In this document: positions 16,656-24,462 of the stretch, piece after piece
How the letters are laid out: each line of letters begins with the position of its first letter
Position numbering within the stretch: the first letter of the stretch is position 1
NCBI GenBank assembly: GCA_035591015.1
Contig: JAXIUW010144447.1
Location: 1-26,187, forward strand
Reading direction: 5' to 3'
Source of the DNA: Cephalothrix simula
Taxonomy: Eukaryota; Nemertea; Palaeonemertea; Archinemertea; Cephalotrichidae
Length of the DNA: 26,187 bases
Notes under the pieces: generated by a model
Database searches by the model: none
The model's input: the letters and a program-made list of their open reading frames with translations, nothing else
Told to the model about the DNA's origin: nothing
Program-made: the position numbers and the translations under genes

Positions 16656-17698
16656 GCGGTTTTGCGTCCAAATATATTAGTTTGCTCAGGCTCTATCTCC
16701 GGCAAGGCAACTTGCCACACTTCTGGCGGATTGCAGCGCAATTCTGTGCGCAGTCCCTGCTCATCTAAAGTTTGGCTAACCTCGCTAATCAGTAGCACGC
16801 TGTTTAGCCCTAATGACGGCGAGTGCACCTCTACCAGCTGTTGCGGTGCCCATAAACCGTCTAAATGTTGCCACCCTTTAACGCTAAGCATAGCTACTTG
16901 GCCGTTGGCACGGGCTACGTTGCATTCCCACTGCACCCGTTGTTTAAGCTCTGCTGTTGAAGACTGTGGCAGACTAACGTACCAACGCTTATTAACTTGC
17001 TCTACGTCTTTATCAAAAACTACTGCGGCCTTGGGTGCGGTTTTGTTGCCAAAAATATGCTCACCCTCGGCAAAGGCAAAGGCATGGTAAGAATGAAACC
17101 GTTCTAAAACACTGCTGCGGTAATTAATAGCCAGCAGATTTTCACCCTCAACCAAAGCCGTACCTACAGACTTAGCTGATAGCTTGGGTTGAGTTAGGCT
17201 AATATGGCCTAGCCCATCATGTACGGGTATGCGGTCACGCTCACGGCAGGCACGTTGTAAGGCTGCAAAAGGTGTTTCTTCACGACCAAATGTGAACTGA
17301 CTGAAGGGTTGGCTGGCATCGCCAACTACCAAACTACTTAGCCCGAAGGGCTGGCAAATTTCTTCAGCTAGCTCTGCTAGCAGTATGTTCTTGCGCTGAG
17401 CCGCACCACGGGGCAATTGGCTTTCTAACAACGGTGCAGCTACATCACGCCCACGAATCATTAGCAGTTGTTCAGTGGCTGTTATGTTAACCTCTACTTC
17501 ATCTATATAGCCGTTAATTAGCATGGCATCATTAAACCAAATCTCGACTGGCTGACTAGCCTTAATCAAGGGTATTTCTGGCTGATGCGGCATCGTTAAT
17601 TCAAAGGCAGAGCATAGCTGGTCTAAGCTGCGCTCTATAAGCACTTTAGTCCATCGCCCATAGGCATAATCTTTGGTTCTTAACTCAATCTGCATCAT
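16652..17698 (-). CDS. Baseplate hub protein, Mu gpP (gp44) family
   Basis: A 348-residue hub of the baseplate, equivalent to Mu gpP / P2 gpD, which docks the central spike to the tail tube. Typical features: the early YGRWTKVLIERSLDQLCSAFELTM segment, INGYIDEVEVNITATEQLLMIRGRD (about 60-84), CQPFGLSSLVVGD and the ETPFAALQRACRERDRIP helix. It starts with two adjacent ATGs (17698 and 17695); AGGA abuts the first, so the second, MQIEL, gives slightly better spacing and may be the true start. P2 lies immediately upstream, ending about 40 nt before the ATG. Confidence 0.9.
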   Translation of the reverse strand: MMQIELRTKDYAYGRWTKVLIERSLDQLCSAFELTMPHQPEIPLIKASQPVEIWFNDAMLINGYIDEVEVNITATEQLLMIRGRDVAAPLLESQLPRGAAQRKNILLAELAEEICQPFGLSSLVVGDASQPFSQFTFGREETPFAALQRACRERDRIPVHDGLGHISLTQPKLSAKSVGTALVEGENLLAINYRSSVLERFHSYHAFAFAEGEHIFGNKTAPKAAVVFDKDVEQVNKRWYVSLPQSSTAELKQRVQWECNVARANGQVAMLSVKGWQHLDGLWAPQQLVEVHSPSLGLNSVLLISEVSQTLDEQGLRTELRCNPPEVWQVALPEIEPEQTNIFGRKTA

Positions 17699-17743
17699 TC
17701 CTAAGTATTTCTATGTTAGAGTGTTTTATCTCTAACAGTTTTG

Positions 17744-17960
17744 TTTGCAGGGGCTTCGCCCCCGCACCCCCAGCAGAGGGCACAGCCCTCTGCACACCCA
17801 AACTTGGCCAAAGTCAAGCCTTCGGCCAAAAATTTTGTTCTATCACAAGCCCCTTGCCCGCAGGTATAACCTGCGGGCAGTCATGGGGTGCAGGGGTTAA
17901 AACCCCTGCTGATATTGTTAAGGGCAACGCCCTTAACCAACTAAACTCCAAAGCAACCTT
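17744..17960 (+). repeat. Prophage multi-hairpin element P2
   Basis: This element lies between the gpN gene (stop at 17966) and the gpP hub gene. It shows stems built from GCAGGGGC/GCCCCCGC, GCAGAGGGC/GCCCTCTGC (loop ACA), CCCGCAGGT/ACCTGCGGG, GCAGGGGTT/AACCCCTGC and TTAAGGGC/GCCCTTAA. It lacks the left end found in P1 and stops at AAGCAACCTT, five nt before the gpN stop codon. One stem has TGATATTG where other copies have TGGGATTG just outside it. Orientation is the same as P1. Confidence 0.85.
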
Positions 17961-17965
17961 ATTAA

Positions 17966-19078
17966 TCATCGTTCTAGTATGTACAGGGGTTGTTCAACAA
18001 ACAGAGGGTGTGGCACTCCGTTACCGCTTAATATTTCTGCATCACGGCTAGCTTGCCCATAAAGATCATGCGCTAAAACTACTGCTGGTAAGGCTTGTTG
18101 AGGTTGATAGAGGCTCGTACCCGGCAAACCTTGGGCACGTTCGTTAAGAGCCACATAAACTGCGGTTTGTAACCTGTAGATGTGTTGCTGTAGTATGTCA
18201 GAAGCCTCTTCAGACAGCGCATTAAATTGGCTGTGCAACCCGGCTTTAACCTCTGCCACAGCTGCCTGCGAAGCATAGGGTGCTTCTACAGCTACCACTG
18301 CGGCCTTGTTTAACGCTCCGCGGCGCAATAAATTGCCTAGGGCTTGGTTGTTGGCAAGGTTTCGGCTAAAGCCCTTATCTGGTGGAGGCATAACATCAGG
18401 CTTTTGCATAATAACCTTGTACAGCTCTAGCGCACGCAGGGGTTCTTTAACCATGGTGCTAATGCGGTTCAAACTGCCAACAATAGAGGCTGCTAAATTA
18501 GCTGGCATCCGAATTAATTTGGCAATGGGGCTAGTGATGCGTCCGATTTGACGCTCTACATCAGCTAAAACTTCATCTATGGCGGTCTCTATAACATCAA
18601 TCATGGCCGCTAAATCGTCAAATCCACCTATAAAATCCTCAAGTAGGCTCTGTTCCATAGCCAAGGCGGCATCTTTAACGGCTTGATTAGGCAATCCACG
18701 GCGTGCTTCAGGCAGGCTTTTGGCTGGCCGAAAACTTACTTGAAAGGTGGCCATGCCCAGTTGTTCGGCATCTTCTCTAAGTGTCCAACTATCTACATGG
18801 GCATTAAAGGGCGTCATCAAGGGCAAAATCAATTCTGCCGCACCAAAGGCATCTAGTGCTTGGCGCAAACTATCACTTTGAATAAGGTAGTCATCACCCA
18901 AAACTAAGCACTCTACACGACCGCTCCAAGCCTTTCTGCCAAGGTCATCTATGGCGTAATCATCATGCAGAGGGTACTCATAAACGGCCAAGCGTCGCCC
19001 GCCGCTAATTGAGTTGCCCCTTACAAAAAAAGGCACACCCCTAAAGGATGCTGGTTGTAATTCGTCTTTCCAGCTCAT
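17966..19078 (-). CDS. Tail/DNA circularization protein N (Mu gpN) family
   Basis: A 370-residue protein with the DNA_circ_N opening: SWKDELQPASFRGVPFFVRG, GRRLAVYEYPLHDDYAIDDLGR and LGDDYLIQSDSLRQALDAFG, all near the N-terminus. Mu gpN is needed for tail assembly and forms part of the baseplate ring next to the hub; the circularization name comes from older work in other phages. The C-terminal half is helical and less conserved. Its ATG overlaps the tape-measure stop by 4 nt. P2 begins immediately after its stop. Confidence 0.92.
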   Translation of the reverse strand: MSWKDELQPASFRGVPFFVRGNSISGGRRLAVYEYPLHDDYAIDDLGRKAWSGRVECLVLGDDYLIQSDSLRQALDAFGAAELILPLMTPFNAHVDSWTLREDAEQLGMATFQVSFRPAKSLPEARRGLPNQAVKDAALAMEQSLLEDFIGGFDDLAAMIDVIETAIDEVLADVERQIGRITSPIAKLIRMPANLAASIVGSLNRISTMVKEPLRALELYKVIMQKPDVMPPPDKGFSRNLANNQALGNLLRRGALNKAAVVAVEAPYASQAAVAEVKAGLHSQFNALSEEASDILQQHIYRLQTAVYVALNERAQGLPGTSLYQPQQALPAVVLAHDLYGQASRDAEILSGNGVPHPLFVEQPLYILER

Positions 19079-20667
19079 TGCGCTCCCGTTTGCAGCAATC
19101 CTCTGTTAACGTTAATCTTCGCTCCGCTTGCGCTGGCGGCTTTAGCCTGTGCGCCTTCGGGCAGGTTTTCAAAAGTGATAGTGATATTGCTCTGCGAGTT
19201 AAGTGCTTTTAGCAATGGATTATTTAGGTGCTGATTGATAAACTCGCCCTGCTCTTCTAGTCTTTTCTGTTTTGCTTCTACTCGCTGTTGCCGCTGTGCT
19301 TCTGTTTCAGGCTCGGTGTAGTCAAATGCCGTAGCTGCACTCCCTCCACCTACTAGCAGTGCCCCGGCTAAGCCCAAAAGTGTTGCTGCGGTATATCCCA
19401 CGTTAACTCCGGGTATGAACAATGGTGCTGCAGCGGCTAATACCCCGCCTACAGTTGCTCCACCTAAACCTCTGGTAATAGCGTTCTCGGCATTTTCATC
19501 ACTTTGTCGGCTAACAACCTGAGCTATTTCTTGCAATGGTGGTACTACTTTAGCCTCTAACGCATTAGTCATCTTATCGGTGGCACTTTCTACTTGCGAC
19601 AGTGCTGTGGCGGCTATAGTCGCTGAATCCTGTTTTAAGGTTTCGCCATCACCTTCCACCGCCATAAATGGGGCGTATACATCTACAGAATCAGGGTCTT
19701 TACCCTCTTGCTTGGCCTTCTGCCGTTTACCGGTGGCGTAATTGATTGCCCGAATGGCCTCGGCACCAAAAATCTGGCTTAGCACTTCGGTCATAGGTGC
19801 TGGGGCTTCATCGGCGGCTTTGATGATTTCTTGCAGAAGGTCTGGCACTGCACGCAACGTTTCGCCATCTTGCTCATAAACATTAATGCCAGCCTGCTTG
19901 AGCATCTCTAGTTTCTTGGCGTCGCTGAGCGTGGCAAAAATATTCTCAAGGGCTGTGGTCGCTTGCTCGGCACTACCCGCACCCATTCGAGCAATTTGCG
20001 CCAAAGCTCCTAGCTCTCGCACTGCCTCTAGCCCACTACGACCCGTAGCTGCATAGGCTGGCAACAGCCGACCACCTAAGCGAGCAAACTGTTGCATGGT
20101 AAAGGCTCCAGCCTTGCCTTGCTTGGTTAGCATGTCTAGCGCAGGCAAAATATCTGTAATGCCCATTTTTTGAAACTCGGCTACGATACCGCCAATATCA
20201 AAGCCCGTCGCTCCAGTCGCTGAAATCGTCATACCAATCGCCTCAAGATTATTTTTGGCAAACTCTAAATCACCGGTGCGCTCAACAATTTCTTCTACAG
20301 CAGAGACCATTTGCTCACTATCAACCTTAATATGCCCCATCTCGGCAGTCTCTTTAATTTGTTCATACAATGCGCCAATCTCTGCGCTAGAGGCCTCGGC
20401 CGCTACGCCCAAATAGGCTAAGCGTCGTTCTATATTCATAGCACCCTTAATCATCTGCGCAGCACCATAAGCACCAAGCATGCCCGCTCCAGCGGCTCCT
20501 AACCTAACTGCTGCTGACTTACCCCAAGTCTTACCCAATGAGGCCAACGAAGTTTTTAGCCTTTTCCCTTGCTCATTAAGACTGCCCATCTGCCTACGCA
20601 CCTTATCTAAGGTGTTTGAGGCACGGTCACGGGCAGTTAGCTCTAAACCAGCTTTAAGTGTAGTCAT
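19075..20667 (-). CDS. Tail tape measure protein
   Basis: A 530-residue tape measure protein, which sets tail length and fills the tube lumen. It opens with the TP901-like LKAGLELTARDRASNTLDKVRRQMGSL. This is followed by a conserved helical core (MIKGAMNIERRLAYLGVAAEAS, then GFDIGGIVAEFQKMG and LRAVPDLLQEIIKA near residue 270), a Gly/Ala-rich hydrophobic stretch (about 400-445, two transmembrane-like segments) and a charged end. Using the usual rule of about 0.15 nm per residue, the tail would be near 80 nm (inference). GAGG lies upstream of the ATG, and element P3 starts about 16 nt before it. Its 3' end overlaps gpN. Confidence 0.93.
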   Translation of the reverse strand: MTTLKAGLELTARDRASNTLDKVRRQMGSLNEQGKRLKTSLASLGKTWGKSAAVRLGAAGAGMLGAYGAAQMIKGAMNIERRLAYLGVAAEASSAEIGALYEQIKETAEMGHIKVDSEQMVSAVEEIVERTGDLEFAKNNLEAIGMTISATGATGFDIGGIVAEFQKMGITDILPALDMLTKQGKAGAFTMQQFARLGGRLLPAYAATGRSGLEAVRELGALAQIARMGAGSAEQATTALENIFATLSDAKKLEMLKQAGINVYEQDGETLRAVPDLLQEIIKAADEAPAPMTEVLSQIFGAEAIRAINYATGKRQKAKQEGKDPDSVDVYAPFMAVEGDGETLKQDSATIAATALSQVESATDKMTNALEAKVVPPLQEIAQVVSRQSDENAENAITRGLGGATVGGVLAAAAPLFIPGVNVGYTAATLLGLAGALLVGGGSAATAFDYTEPETEAQRQQRVEAKQKRLEEQGEFINQHLNNPLLKALNSQSNITITFENLPEGAQAKAASASGAKINVNRGLLQTGAQ

Positions 20668-20683
20668 CTTATTAACCTCGCTC

Positions 20684-21003
20684 CAAAATACTTAGTGTTA
20701 GGGGCAATGCCCCAGCAAGATGATAGATAATCATCTTGCCCGGTTGCGAAAGCAAGACAATGCTTCAAAATACTTAGTGTTAGGGGCTCTGCCCCTAACG
20801 ACCCCGACAGAGGGCAATGCCCTCTGTACTCCCGGACTTGGCCAAAGGCAAAGCCTTTGGCCAAAAGGCATAGATAAATTAAACCCAAAGAGCGCACCAG
20901 CCCACAGGGCTGCATGCGCTGGCCGTAGGCCATCTTGGGGTTGCAAGGGGATTGTATCCCCTTGCTGGGATTGTTAAGGGCAACGCCCTTAACATAAAGC
21001 AAC
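20684..21003 (+). repeat. Prophage multi-hairpin element P3
   Basis: This element lies between the gp41 frameshift extension (stop 21004-21006) and the tape measure gene. It carries the same nested start as P1: CAAAATACTTAGTGT occurs at about 20685 and again at about 20766, with a GCAAGATGAT hairpin between. The left terminal sequence CGGTTGCGAAAGCAAG at 20739 is the exact reverse complement of the right terminal sequence of P4 at 21565. Its right module differs from P1, P2 and P4: it has AGCGCACCAGCCCACAGGGC and GCAAGGGGAT..ATCCCCTTGC instead of the CCCGCAGGT stem. P5 shares this variant. Confidence 0.85.
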
Positions 21004-21117
21004 CTAATCTGTCCAAAAGCGCAGTTCATCGGCGGTTAGTTTTGTTAACTCTTGCAGTGATGAGCCTCTTAGCAGACTCAATCGTTTTGGCCAGTCTGTT
21101 GGCCATTTTGAAAAAAA
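21004..21117 (-). CDS. GpE-like frameshift extension of gp41 (35 codons)
   Basis: In the -1 frame relative to gp41, an open stretch runs from the slippery site to a TAG at 21004-21006. It encodes a short WPTDWPKRLSLLRGSSLQEL-type segment ending TADELRFWTD. The tryptophan/proline start and the acidic ELxxW end look like the GpE / tail-chaperone C-terminal segment of P2- and Mu-like phages. It has no start codon or ribosome binding site of its own. The predicted shifted product has about 115 residues (80 from gp41 plus 35). Frameshifted chaperones load the tape measure for tube assembly; the tape measure gene follows. Confidence 0.7.
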   Translation of the reverse strand, partial: FFSKWPTDWPKRLSLLRGSSLQELTKLTADELRFWTD

Positions 21118-21350
21118 GGGTCTTGCGTAATGCTTTCAAAGTCTTTCATATCAAGCCGCTCTACATCTGCGGGTAACAGGCCACTTTGCCGTGAAAAAAT
21201 CAGCAGTGTTTCTTCGCTAGGGCTAACTTTGGCTAGAGAGGCGGCCTTGAGGTCGCCCACGGTGCTGCGACGCATAGAGATAGTCTCAAGCCACTGGCCA
21301 TCGGTGCTTTCAAACGGAAACTGCAACTTGAATGTTTTTCTGCTATCCAT
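21078..21350 (-). CDS. Phage tail assembly chaperone, Mu gp41 family
   Basis: A 90-residue protein located between tail tube and tape measure, the conserved place of the tail chaperone pair. It has the family pattern: a short strand region (RKTFKLQFPFE), TVGDLKAA, a helix with LLIFSRQSGLLPADVERLDMKDFESI and a DPFFQNG end. A T-TTT-TTT heptamer lies ten codons before the stop and gives a -1 shift to a GpE-like tail. The ATG has only a weak upstream purine run (GAAAG). P4 lies just upstream. Confidence 0.85.
   Translation of the reverse strand: MDSRKTFKLQFPFESTDGQWLETISMRRSTVGDLKAASLAKVSPSEETLLIFSRQSGLLPADVERLDMKDFESITQDPFFQNGQQTGQND
21111..21117 (-). promoter_or_regulatory. Probable -1 programmed frameshift site (T TTT TTT)
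   Basis: Seven consecutive T on the coding strand lie in the register X-XXY-YYZ relative to gp41 (CC[T] [TTT] [TTT] CAA). Slippage by one base moves ribosomes to the frame of the GpE-like extension. Such sites are the rule in the tail-chaperone pairs of long-tailed phages; the heptamer and the extension are both directly visible. Confidence 0.7.
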
Positions 21351-21386
21351 AATCTATTGCTTTCAGTTAAACTTTTTTGTGCCAAA

Positions 21387-21622
21387 GCTCCCTGCACCCA
21401 CTGACTTGACCAAAGGCTTAGCCTTTGGTCAAAAGTTTTGTTCTATCGCAAGCCCCTTGCCCGCAGGTATAACCTGCGGGCAGTCATGGGGTGCAGGGGC
21501 TAAAGCCCCTGCTGGGGTCGTTAGGGGCAAAGCCCCTGACATTGCTAAACCCCAAGAGCAATCTTGCTTTCGCAACCGAGCGGAGCAATTCTCTATTGCC
21601 CTGCTGGGCAACGCCCTTAATG
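21387..21622 (+). repeat. Prophage multi-hairpin element P4 (left-truncated)
   Basis: This element lies between the tail tube gene (stop 21630) and gp41. It starts abruptly at GCTCCCTGCACCCACTGACT, the right arm of a stem whose left arm is present in P5 but absent here, so its left end is truncated. Further right are stems CCAAAGGC/GCCTTTGG, CCCGCAGGT/ACCTGCGGG, GCAGGGGCT/AGCCCCTGC, then TTAGGGGC/GCCCCTGA and an outer ATTGCCCTG-type arm. The right end CTTGCTTTCGCAACCG pairs with the left end of P3. Same orientation as the other copies. Confidence 0.85.
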
Positions 21623-21629
21623 CTAAATA

Positions 21630-21986
21630 TCACAGTTCTTCAGCGGGCGTTGATTGAAACTTCAAAGATACCTTGCCGCCTTCTCCAGCATTCACTTTGG
21701 GCGGTTCAGTGAGCCAAGCGTTTTTCATAATCCATATTTTGCCGATGTCGGTTTCAAACTGAATGGTTACGGCTGAGGCTTGGCGCAAGGCTTCTAACTC
21801 GGTTTGGTGGCTAACTGAAATCTCGCATTCTAGCTCTGATTCCTTAGGTTTTTCGGCGTAGCCAAGCACTTTGTTAGAGCCTATAATCGTCTCACGTTCA
21901 ACGCCACCCAGTAGCAAAGAGGCTCCAGAGTTAGTAGCTAAAATGGTTCCATCAACGCTGATGGTGGCTTTTCCTAATAGTTGCAT
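21630..21986 (-). CDS. Phage tail tube protein (Mu gpM family)
   Basis: A 118-residue tail tube subunit. The predicted beta-rich fold and the typical start (GKATISVDGTILATNSGASLLLGG) followed by GYAEKPKESELECEISV (about 42-58) and a TIQFETDIGKIWIMKNAW strand pair support the call. The C-terminus NAGEGGKVSLKFQSTPAEEL matches the family. A strong GGAGG site lies about 8 nt before the ATG, fitting a high-level structural protein. It follows the sheath by 12 nt. P4 begins a few nt after its stop. Confidence 0.9.
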   Translation of the reverse strand: MQLLGKATISVDGTILATNSGASLLLGGVERETIIGSNKVLGYAEKPKESELECEISVSHQTELEALRQASAVTIQFETDIGKIWIMKNAWLTEPPKVNAGEGGKVSLKFQSTPAEEL

Positions 21987-21998
21987 GTTACTACCTCC

Positions 21999-23129
21999 TT
22001 ACAGTCTAAATTGAACTTGCGCTGCCAATACTCTAAAGCCGTTGATTATATCTGGCGGAATAACAGCATTTATTCTAGATGGATTATTCTGATCACGCTC
22101 AACCAGTAGGTCTTGCTTAAATTGGTCTAGGTTTTCAACTAATCCTTGCTCTTCCCATTCTCTAGCAAGGGCTAAAAACTCACCTCGCAAAATATTCGGG
22201 GTTACTATAGCCTGCCCCGGAGCAATGGTTGTTCCGCTAGCCGCCAGCTTATGCCGTGGAAACTTTTGCAGTACTCGTGCTCTTAACGAAAAACGCAAAT
22301 ACGCCAAGGTGCGCATGGTGGTTAGGTCTTGATAGCTGGCATCAGGTAAACCCTGCGGGTTGGTTGTGTATGTAGTCACTAAGCGTTCAATGCGGGCTGT
22401 GCCACCGGCATCTACGGTGTAGGTGCTGATGCCCTTCTGTAAGAGCCGATTGCGCTCATCACGGCTAACCCCAAAACCTTCTTGGGGCGGGTTCACGCCG
22501 ATTAAGGCTAGTGTTTGGCGTGGGCGTGCTGGGTCGGCTTGTCTAGCATCTACTCCAGCTACTGCTGCAGCCCAAAGCTCTGGATTATCATTGGTTAAGC
22601 CAGCACCAATTATGGTTAAGTGCGGGCTGTTGATGCCCTCTATAGCCTTGGTCATCTCGGTAATAGTGCCTTTTACAGCGCAAAAGGCGTGGCCTTCATT
22701 TTGGTCTAGTGGTCCCCAACGCTTATCAAGCTCGGTTAAAATCGGCTTCAAAAAGGCTTGATTAGTCGTCGGCAAAACAATGGTATTAAACTGCTCAGAG
22801 GCCATAGACTTAACTATTCCCTCGGCCAGTTTTTTAAGAGCATCACTAGTGCCGCTAAGGCTAGCTATAGCCAGCCCCCACACCTCAAGCCCGCCGCCTA
22901 AGGCTGTGTGCATTTCTGCAAGCTGACTATCTGCGCCAAAGGCTTGGGTTGCTTGCTTAATGTTTGGCAAATAGGTTAGCTCATTTTCTTTGGCTGTGCC
23001 GCCTGTCTTGGTGCCAACAAGCAGCACTCTATGGCGTTGATTGGCCGTTCCTGCACGAGAATTATCAAACTCTACAAACACGCCGGGTGTACTGAGGTTG
23101 ATGGGAATACTATTAAAACTTATCGCCAT
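21999..23129 (-). CDS. Contractile tail sheath protein (Mu gpL family)
   Basis: A 376-residue sheath subunit. The opening SFNSIPINLSTPGVFVEFDNSRAG, a VLLVGTKTGGTA segment and the later WRAG-free PDASYQDLTTMRTLAYLRFSLRAR helix in the C-terminal domain are characteristic, as is the VERDQNNPSRINAVIPPDIINGF end. It is shorter than Mu gpL (about 495 residues) and nearer P2 gpFI in length, so an extra surface domain is missing. It starts 2 nt after the gp37 stop. The gp38-like small gene that sits between gp37 and the sheath in Mu is absent. Confidence 0.95.
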   Translation of the reverse strand: MAISFNSIPINLSTPGVFVEFDNSRAGTANQRHRVLLVGTKTGGTAKENELTYLPNIKQATQAFGADSQLAEMHTALGGGLEVWGLAIASLSGTSDALKKLAEGIVKSMASEQFNTIVLPTTNQAFLKPILTELDKRWGPLDQNEGHAFCAVKGTITEMTKAIEGINSPHLTIIGAGLTNDNPELWAAAVAGVDARQADPARPRQTLALIGVNPPQEGFGVSRDERNRLLQKGISTYTVDAGGTARIERLVTTYTTNPQGLPDASYQDLTTMRTLAYLRFSLRARVLQKFPRHKLAASGTTIAPGQAIVTPNILRGEFLALAREWEEQGLVENLDQFKQDLLVERDQNNPSRINAVIPPDIINGFRVLAAQVQFRL

Positions 23130-23131
23130 AA

Positions 23132-23632
23132 TTAGTTCTGGTTAAGGTTAATTGAAACTTCGGTTTGCATTTGTGTAGGGTTAACAACGTTAATATTTTT
23201 TAGCTCTTTTAAGTCAGTTTCAGGGCTAATTTTAGCCGCCTGCGCAAAGGTTACCGCCCACAAGGCTACGCCTTTGCCCTTTAAGTCTGATGTATGAAGG
23301 TTCTCAGCTCGTAAATCTTGAGGCGGTAAGGCCGCATAGTCCCAGCGGTTATCCGTAGCGCATAAAAACACCGCTGCCGCTAACTGTTGTGCTTCTTCAT
23401 CACGCTTAGCTCCTGACCCTATGCAGAAGATTGCCCATTTGGCCAATACTTCGGTCATCGCAATTTGCGTTGGCTCTAACCCCAAGCAACTAACCAACAC
23501 CGTGCCAGACTGAGTGCTGATGGTTTTGATGTCTTGGGCGCTAAATCGTCCACTATAGCCTCGGCACTTTTTAATTGGTTTTAGCTTGCCAAGCACTTGC
23601 TCAATGTTTTTTTGCCAATTAACTAAGCTCAT
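23132..23632 (-). CDS. Mu gp37-like tail terminator family protein
   Basis: With the ATG at 23632 the protein has 166 residues. This start is preferred to the TTG seven codons upstream because it gives an ATGA overlap with the gpG-like stop. It begins SLVNWQKNIEQVLGKLK and contains a RGYSGRFSAQDIKTIS turn and a VLVSCLGLEP strand, then AKWAIFCIGSGAKRDEEAQQLAAAVF. This layout resembles the Mu gp37 (DUF1834) group placed between head-connector genes and the sheath, with a tail-terminator role proposed for that position. The motif support is moderate; position is the stronger argument. Confidence 0.7.
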   Translation of the reverse strand: MSLVNWQKNIEQVLGKLKPIKKCRGYSGRFSAQDIKTISTQSGTVLVSCLGLEPTQIAMTEVLAKWAIFCIGSGAKRDEEAQQLAAAVFLCATDNRWDYAALPPQDLRAENLHTSDLKGKGVALWAVTFAQAAKISPETDLKELKNINVVNPTQMQTEVSINLNQN

Positions 23633-24081
23633 CTCAGCCCCTTCTCTAGCCAATCCTTAACCACCGCAGCAATATCACTAGAATTAGCAGCCGATAAACC
23701 CAAATATGGTCTAGCTGGAATAGACATGCCCACCTCATCTCCACCAAACTGATGAATAGCCGCATAAATTAAATTACTACCCACTTCCACTTTATCGCCT
23801 TGAACCTTATAGTGAATTGAATCCAGCAGATCACCTTCGCCCTCAAGCAAACTATGTCCGCTCTGCCTAGTCTGTGCGTAGTTATCAGACCACTCATCCC
23901 AAGCCCTGCCATCTGGGCTTTCCTTTTCTTCTATAATGCGCCGCCTAGTCTGGCTCTCCACCTTACTGCCAATCTTATCTAGCAGTGTGTTCAAATTGCG
24001 CATCTTCTGAAGACTCTTTTTCAAATCTTTTTCTAAGGCCAAGGCCTCGTTAAGATTAATGCTCATCGCTACGCCAGCCAT
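23629..24081 (-). CDS. Virion morphogenesis protein, gpG-like
   Basis: Starting at the ATG at 24081 (preceded by AGAGGA, and 2 nt after the gp36 stop), the protein has 150 residues; an earlier in-frame ATG would overlap gp36. The sequence LLDKIGSKVESQTRRRIIEEKESPDGRAWDEWS and the later DLLDSIHYKV, AIHQFGG and IPARPYLGLS motifs are typical of the phage virion-morphogenesis (Mu gpG / tail completion) family, which acts at the head-tail junction. In Mu, gpG is encoded before the protease; here the gene lies between gp36 and gp37. Confidence 0.88.
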   Translation of the reverse strand: MAGVAMSINLNEALALEKDLKKSLQKMRNLNTLLDKIGSKVESQTRRRIIEEKESPDGRAWDEWSDNYAQTRQSGHSLLEGEGDLLDSIHYKVQGDKVEVGSNLIYAAIHQFGGDEVGMSIPARPYLGLSAANSSDIAAVVKDWLEKGLR

Positions 24082-24082
24082 A

Positions 24083-24445
24083 CTAAAATCCTCTGCGTGG
24101 TTGTGATTGAAAATAAACCTTGCCATGGCTAGGCTGGCTACCAATAGTCGTTTTGCCGTTCATAGCCTCACGCAGCCACGCCCGAGCATCCTTAGCACGC
24201 TGGGCTAACTCATCGGTCAATGCCTCATGCCCCTGCGCCAAGCGATAACAAGCCAAGTCAACGCAAAAGCCCTTAACCACTGGCGGCCTAGTAGCTCCCT
24301 TAGGCAAATAACTGTCAATCTCAGCCGTGGCATGCTCTAAAGCAGCCTTAATGGCCGCAGAAGCCTCGGCCTTGTTCTCAGATACTAAGCCAGCCAAAAA
24401 CTCCGCACCGTATATCGTCTCTATGTCTAACCTAGTTGCGTACAT
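24083..24445 (-). CDS. Mu gp36-like head-tail connector protein (DUF1320)
   Basis: A 120-residue protein with the DUF1320 pattern: ATRLDIETIYG at the start, ALEHATAEIDSYLPKG (about 35-50) and VDLACYRLAQGHEALTDELAQRAKDARAWLREAMNGK. Its position after the major capsid gene matches Mu gp36, a probable head completion or connector protein. AAGGAG lies 7-8 nt before the ATG, just downstream of element P5. Confidence 0.9.
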   Translation of the reverse strand: MYATRLDIETIYGAEFLAGLVSENKAEASAAIKAALEHATAEIDSYLPKGATRPPVVKGFCVDLACYRLAQGHEALTDELAQRAKDARAWLREAMNGKTTIGSQPSHGKVYFQSQPRRGF

Positions 24446-24462
24446 GCTCTATGCTCCTTATA

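Noticed and set aside
21078-21350. Frameshift or pseudogene in gp41
   Set aside because: The frame is intact with a normal stop; the second frame is better explained by programmed slippage at the seven-T run.
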